From Variovorax sp. KBW07 (GTDB taxonomy: Bacteria > Pseudomonadota > Gammaproteobacteria > Burkholderiales > Burkholderiaceae_C): DNA of 36,512 nucleotides. The stretch is from positions 1-36,512 of the forward strand of contig NZ_QAJK01000074.1 of NCBI RefSeq assembly GCF_003852515.1, in the 5' to 3' direction. Below are positions 35,701 to 36,512 of this stretch, piece after piece. A program made the translations under genes and the position numbers. The notes beneath the pieces were generated by a model. It was not told the origin of the DNA. It was given only the letters and a program-made list of their open reading frames with translations, and ran no database searches. Numbering within the stretch: position 1 is the stretch's first letter; each line of letters starts with the position of its first letter.

Positions 35701-36426
35701 ATGCCAGTCCGCCACAACGAATACGGCCAGTCCATCGGCGCCCCCGTGCCCGAATGGCGCCCGCGCCCGCTGCCGCCGCGCCAGACCATCGAAGGCCGCT
35801 ACTGCACGCTCGAACCCGTCAACGCCGCCAGGCACGCCGACGACCTGCACGCCGCCTACGCGCAGGCCCCCGACGGCCGCGACTGGACCTACCTGGGCGT
35901 CGAGCGCCCCGCCGACCTGAACGCCACGCGTGCCCACATCGAGCGCCTGTCGCAGAGCACCGACCCGCTGCACTTCGCGGTGATCGACGGGCAGAGCGGC
36001 CGGGCCATCGGCACGCTGTCGTTGATGCGGATCGACGCCACCAACGGGGTGGTCGAGGTAGGCCACGTCAACTTCTCGCCGTTGCTGAAGCACACGCCGA
36101 TGTCGACGGAAGCGCAGTACCTGTTGATGAAGCTGGCCTTCGACACGCTGGGCTACCGGCGCTACGAATGGAAGTGCGACAGCTTCAACGAGCCGTCGAA
36201 GCGCGCGGCGGCACGTCTGGGTTTCCAGGCGGAGGGCGTGTTCCGGCAATACAGCATGTACAAGGGACGCACCCGCGACGCGTCGTGGTTCTCGGTCATC
36301 GATGGCGAATGGCCGGTGCTGCGCACGGCCTTCGAGCGCTGGCTGTCTCCGGCCAACTTCGATGCACAGGGACGTCAGCGCATGGCGTTGGACAAGTTCC
36401 GTTTACCCTCTGCTGTCGCGGAATGA
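35701..36426 (+). CDS. GNAT-family N-acetyltransferase
   Basis: This 241-residue cytoplasmic protein belongs to the GNAT superfamily, in the RimJ/RimL-like branch (PF13302). Landmarks are FAVIDGQSGRAIGTLSLMRID, VVEVGHVNFSPLLKHTPMSTEAQYLLMKLAFD (the acetyl-CoA strand and helix), CDSFNEPSKRAAARLGF and EGVFRQYSMYKGRTRDASWFSVI. ATG 35701 starting MPVRHNEYG is chosen; an earlier in-frame ATG at 35668 would add 11 residues. It may acetylate a small amine, an amino acid analogue or a protein N-terminus; substrate cannot be read. The divergent MocR regulator probably controls it. The last 86 bases of the window, 36427-36512, hold no gene that can be supported. Confidence 0.9.
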   Translation: MPVRHNEYGQSIGAPVPEWRPRPLPPRQTIEGRYCTLEPVNAARHADDLHAAYAQAPDGRDWTYLGVERPADLNATRAHIERLSQSTDPLHFAVIDGQSGRAIGTLSLMRIDATNGVVEVGHVNFSPLLKHTPMSTEAQYLLMKLAFDTLGYRRYEWKCDSFNEPSKRAAARLGFQAEGVFRQYSMYKGRTRDASWFSVIDGEWPVLRTAFERWLSPANFDAQGRQRMALDKFRLPSAVAE

Positions 36427-36488
36427 GATGACGCCTTAGGGCTGGGGCTGTCGTACTGGGCGCTGTCGTTCGGTTCATTCAGGGCGAT

Positions 36489-36512
36489 GCTCACGCCGAC
36501 GGTGTGCTCTGC
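36489..36512 (-). repeat. Right copy of the near-identical terminal inverted repeat
   Basis: Read on the reverse strand, this stretch matches 7-30 at 22 of 24 bases, and it forms the exact edge of the window. Confidence 0.6.

Overview
The window looks like a piece of a high-GC betaproteobacterial chromosome. The gene content (BMP-type purine transport, many LysR/AraC/MocR regulators, twin-arginine substrate-binding proteins for organosulfur compounds, SsuD-like monooxygenase) and the intergenic hairpin motifs fit the Burkholderiales, most likely Comamonadaceae such as Variovorax. That placement is inference from style and content; there is no rRNA or other marker here. Thirty-four protein genes are supported, one of them broken by a frameshift. 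No tRNA, rRNA, CRISPR array, insertion sequence or prophage was seen, and no gap between genes exceeds 300 bases.

Region 1 (1-4774) is a purine uptake and salvage locus: the second permease and the lipoprotein binding component of a BMP-family ABC transporter, followed by an envelope protein of unknown function, an NTF2-like protein and an adenine deaminase. Region 2 (4735-16102) is a run of regulator-effector neighbours: MFS transporter/LysR, an AraC regulator, a large lipoprotein Ntn-hydrolase of the penicillin acylase/AHL acylase family, a second MFS transporter divergent from a GlxA-type regulator with an SDR behind it, then a second BMP binding protein and a LysR regulator. Region 3 (16210-22702) holds an atypical SDR divergent from that LysR, a translationally coupled beta-propeller protein, guanine deaminase, dCTP deaminase, a YpfJ-type zinc metallopeptidase, an RhlE-type RNA helicase and a small lipoprotein.

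Region 4 (22862-32711) is the most interesting. It is a divergent organosulfur locus. One arm has four genes that all overlap by 4 bases: SfnB/DszC-like flavoprotein, twin-arginine SsuA-like binding protein, Gln-type thiol dioxygenase (the residues suggest 3-mercaptopropionate rather than cysteine as substrate), and a four-domain rhodanese protein with two degenerate domains. The other arm has an SsuA-like binding protein, SsuD-like monooxygenase, class II aldolase-like protein, a NitT/TauT-type binding protein and a third SsuA-like binding protein. Four binding proteins with twin-arginine signals are present, but no permease or ATPase lies in the locus.

Region 5 (32748-36512) contains an alpha/beta hydrolase interrupted by a one-base frameshift, driven by a clear MerR-type promoter (19-base spacer) next to its divergent MerR regulator, and a MocR regulator divergent from a GNAT acetyltransferase with several candidate operator half-sites between them. 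The two extreme ends of the window carry a 24-base near-identical inverted repeat, which suggests that the window is a contig bounded by copies of a dispersed repeat.
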